Assembly: GCA_945875045.1 (NCBI GenBank)
Contig: CAMCIX010000081.1
Span: 1-6,979 of the forward strand
Direction of reading: 5' to 3'
Origin: an uncultured Clostridia bacterium
GTDB taxonomy: Bacteria > Bacillota > Clostridia > Oscillospirales > Acutalibacteraceae
Length of the DNA: 6,979 nucleotides
In this document: one piece after another, positions 4,993 to 6,979 of the stretch
How positions within the stretch are numbered: position 1 is the stretch's first letter
Layout: the number at the start of each line of letters is the position of its first letter
The notes under the pieces: model-generated
What the model was told of the DNA's origin: nothing
Databases searched by the model: none
What the model saw: the letters and a program-made list of their open reading frames with translations, nothing else
Position numbers and translations under genes: made by a program

Positions 4993-6930
4993 GCTAAGGC
5001 TTTATTTTCGGATATATTCGGGGCAAATATTTCGTCTTCTAACGCCGTACAGGCTTGTACTGTCGAGCATTGCGGGCTTAATATGGAGGAAAGAACCCTT
5101 GATATAACCCTTAAATCCGAAAATTACATAACGGCAGAGGAAAGAAACAAGCTGCATAACGCCCTTTTAGCGGCGTTAAGGCTTAATTCCTGCGAAATAA
5201 CATTTATTTACGCCGAAAACGCCCTGAACAGCGCCGCCTGTGCCGATATAATTGCCGAAATCAAGGTCAAAAACGCGGCTTTGAACGGCTATTTTAACGG
5301 CGCGGAATTTAAGCTTACAGACGGCAATGTCGGCATAACCTTAAAATACGGCGGGTATGAAAAAATCACCCACAGCGGCTTTGAAAACGCCTTCCGCGCG
5401 ATAATTAGGGAGCGGTTTAATATGGAAATTACCGTTTCCTTTGACGGTCAGCTCGACGCGGTGGAGATGGAAATGCCAAAGGTAACCGCTCCCGAACATA
5501 TAGAGCGCAAGCAAGCTCCGAAAGCGGACAAGCCCGCCGCCCCAAAAAATGAAATTAAGTTTGAAAAGCGGGAGGAAAAGCCCGATAACGGCATTGTGTA
5601 TCTTGATAATCCGCAGATTTTTTACGGCAGAGGTATTAATACTAATACCAAGAAAATGATTGAAGTCACCTCGGAGGATACCGAAATCTGCTGTTGGGGC
5701 GAGGTCTTTGGCACGGAGGTTCGCACAATAAACACCAAGCGGGGCGAATCTAATATATTAACCTTTTCCTTCAGCGATTACACAAATTCCCTTACCGCCA
5801 ATATGTTTATCGACCCCAAGCGAATGGGGGAGGTGGCGCCTATAAAGGACGGCGCTTTTGTACTTATAAACGGTACATACGAGTTTGATAACTATAAAAA
5901 TGAGTTCAGGGTAAAGCCCAAAGCTATGGCTTTACTGCAAAAATACGAAGAAACAGATAGCCACGAGGGCGAAAAGCGGGTTGAGCTTCATTGCCACACC
6001 AATATGTCCGCAAAGGACGCAGTTTCCTCCGCCGCAGATATTGTAAATCAGGCGTACAAATGGGGGCACAAGGCGGTTGCGATTACCGACCACGGGGTTG
6101 TTCAGGCGTACCCCGCCGCCGCCGGAGCGGTAAAGGCTATCAGAAAGGGCGGCGGACAGTTCAAGGTTATCTACGGCGTGGAGGCGTACTTTGTCGATGA
6201 CATTAACAACGATATTTCGGGGCTTAACGCAAAGCAGATAGCTAAATACCGCTGTCACCAGATAATACTTGTAAAAAATCTTACGGGGCTTAAAAATCTT
6301 TATAAATTAGTCTCGGACGCCCACCTGAATAACTTTAAGGGCAGACCGATTACCCTACGCAGTAAGCTTGATACCCTGCGGGAGGGGCTTGTTATCGGCA
6401 GTGCCTGCGAGCAGGGGGAGCTTTACAAGGCGATTGTGGACGAAAAACCCGAGGAGGAGCTTTTAAGGATAGCCGATTATTACGATTACCTTGAAATTCA
6501 GCCCCTGGGCAATAACGAGTTTATGGTTAGAGAGTCCTCATACCCCGATAAAAAGGACAAGAAGACGGGGGCGGTTATACCCAACCGCTTCCGCAAGGTT
6601 ACAAGTGACGAGGTCATAAAGGACTTTAACCGCAAGGTGGTAGAGCTTGCAGATAAGTTAGGCAAGCCGGTTGTCGCCACGGGGGACGTGCATTTCCTTA
6701 AAAAGAGCGACGATATTATCCGCAAAATTCTTATGGCGGGTCAGGGCTTTGACGATTTCGACAATCAAGCCCCGCTTTACCTTAAAACCACCGACGAAAT
6801 GCTTAATGATTTTGATTATTTCGGGGAGCGGGCAAAGGAATTTGTTATCGATAACCCGAACAAAATCGCCGATATGATTGACGACGACGTTATCCCCGTG
6901 CCCGACGGCAACTACCCGCCGGTAATCGAG
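4990..6930 (+). CDS. polC: PolC-type DNA polymerase III alpha subunit, N-terminal 647 residues, contig-truncated; lacks the inserted exonuclease domain
   Basis: Replicative polymerase of low-GC Gram-positives. Only the first 647 residues are present; full PolC is about 1,400 or more, so the catalytic polymerase core is missing because the contig ends. Domains in order: N-terminal domain (about 1-165), a charged Lys/Pro linker (about 166-205), an OB-fold (about 223-316, starting after YGRGINTNTKK), the PHP domain (about 331-620), and the start of the polymerase region (TTDEML, NYPPVIE). PHP ligands are visible: HCH (His334, His336), Asp343, DH (Asp367-His368), Glu398, His423, Cys473 and DVH (Asp566, His568). 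In Bacillus PolC a DEDD proofreading exonuclease of about 170 residues is inserted after the VEAxxVDD segment; here VEAYFVDD (397-404) is followed after about 20 residues by YRCHQIILVKNLTGLKNLY (420-438), and no FDxETTG motif exists. The stop apparent at 6949-6951 is adapter-derived and should be ignored. Confidence 0.95.
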
Positions 6931-6979
6931 CTGTCTCTTATACACATCTGACGCTGCCGACGATATGCAGTGTGTAGAT
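6931..6979. other. Illumina Nextera adapter contamination (not genomic)
   Basis: CTGTCTCTTATACACATCT (6931-6949) is the 19-bp Tn5 mosaic end used in Nextera libraries. It is followed by GACGCTGCCGACGA (6950-6963), the rest of the Read 1-side transposase adapter in reverse complement. TATGCAGT (6964-6971) occupies the i5 index position; its reverse complement ACTGCATA matches, from memory, index 506 of the Nextera set. GTGTAGAT (6972-6979) is the start of the reverse-complemented P5 end. The 49 bases should be trimmed. They add six false residues (LSLIHI) and a false TGA stop to polC. Confidence 0.98.

Noticed and set aside
6658..6945. Minus-strand open frame beginning MYKRQ
   Set aside because: Its first codons are the adapter read backwards, and the rest is the antisense of polC. 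This is a known library artefact.

Overview
The window is one dense, same-strand gene cluster: uppS, cdsA, dxr, rseP, ispG and the 5' part of polC. This is the conserved cell-envelope, isoprenoid and replication cluster of Firmicutes. Having ispG between rseP and polC (Bacillus has proS there), many non-ATG starts (TTG, GTG), Shine-Dalgarno sites and a PolC-type polymerase all point to an anaerobic member of class Clostridia. A gut Oscillospiraceae/Ruminococcaceae-like organism is my best guess, without a database check. The window looks like a whole short contig from a draft or metagenome assembly: it starts inside a repeat and ends in sequencing-adapter sequence.

Layout: positions 1-70 hold an AT-rich heptamer repeat array and the uppS ribosome binding site. 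Positions 71-2802 carry uppS, cdsA and dxr, spaced by 3 nt and then overlapping by 1 nt. A second copy of the heptamer array, in the opposite orientation, covers the last codons and stop of dxr and part of the 51-nt gap before rseP. rseP and ispG follow (4-nt gap), then polC after 17 nt. Genuine sequence ends at 6930; 6931-6979 is Illumina Nextera adapter plus an index, so the apparent polC stop is false. No stretch over 300 bases lacks a gene.

How the genes work together: Dxr and IspG are steps of the MEP pathway that makes IPP and DMAPP. UppS condenses IPP into undecaprenyl diphosphate, the lipid carrier for peptidoglycan. CdsA makes CDP-diacylglycerol for phospholipids. RseP is the intramembrane site-2 protease used in envelope stress signalling. 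PolC is the replicative polymerase.

The most interesting biology is in polC. The 3'-5' proofreading exonuclease domain normally inserted in the PHP domain of PolC is absent, and the two PHP halves are joined by about 20 residues. The PHP metal-ligand residues nevertheless look complete. The other notable points are the inverted pair of heptamer arrays around uppS-cdsA-dxr, the dxr stop codon lying inside one array, and an unusual rseP start region.
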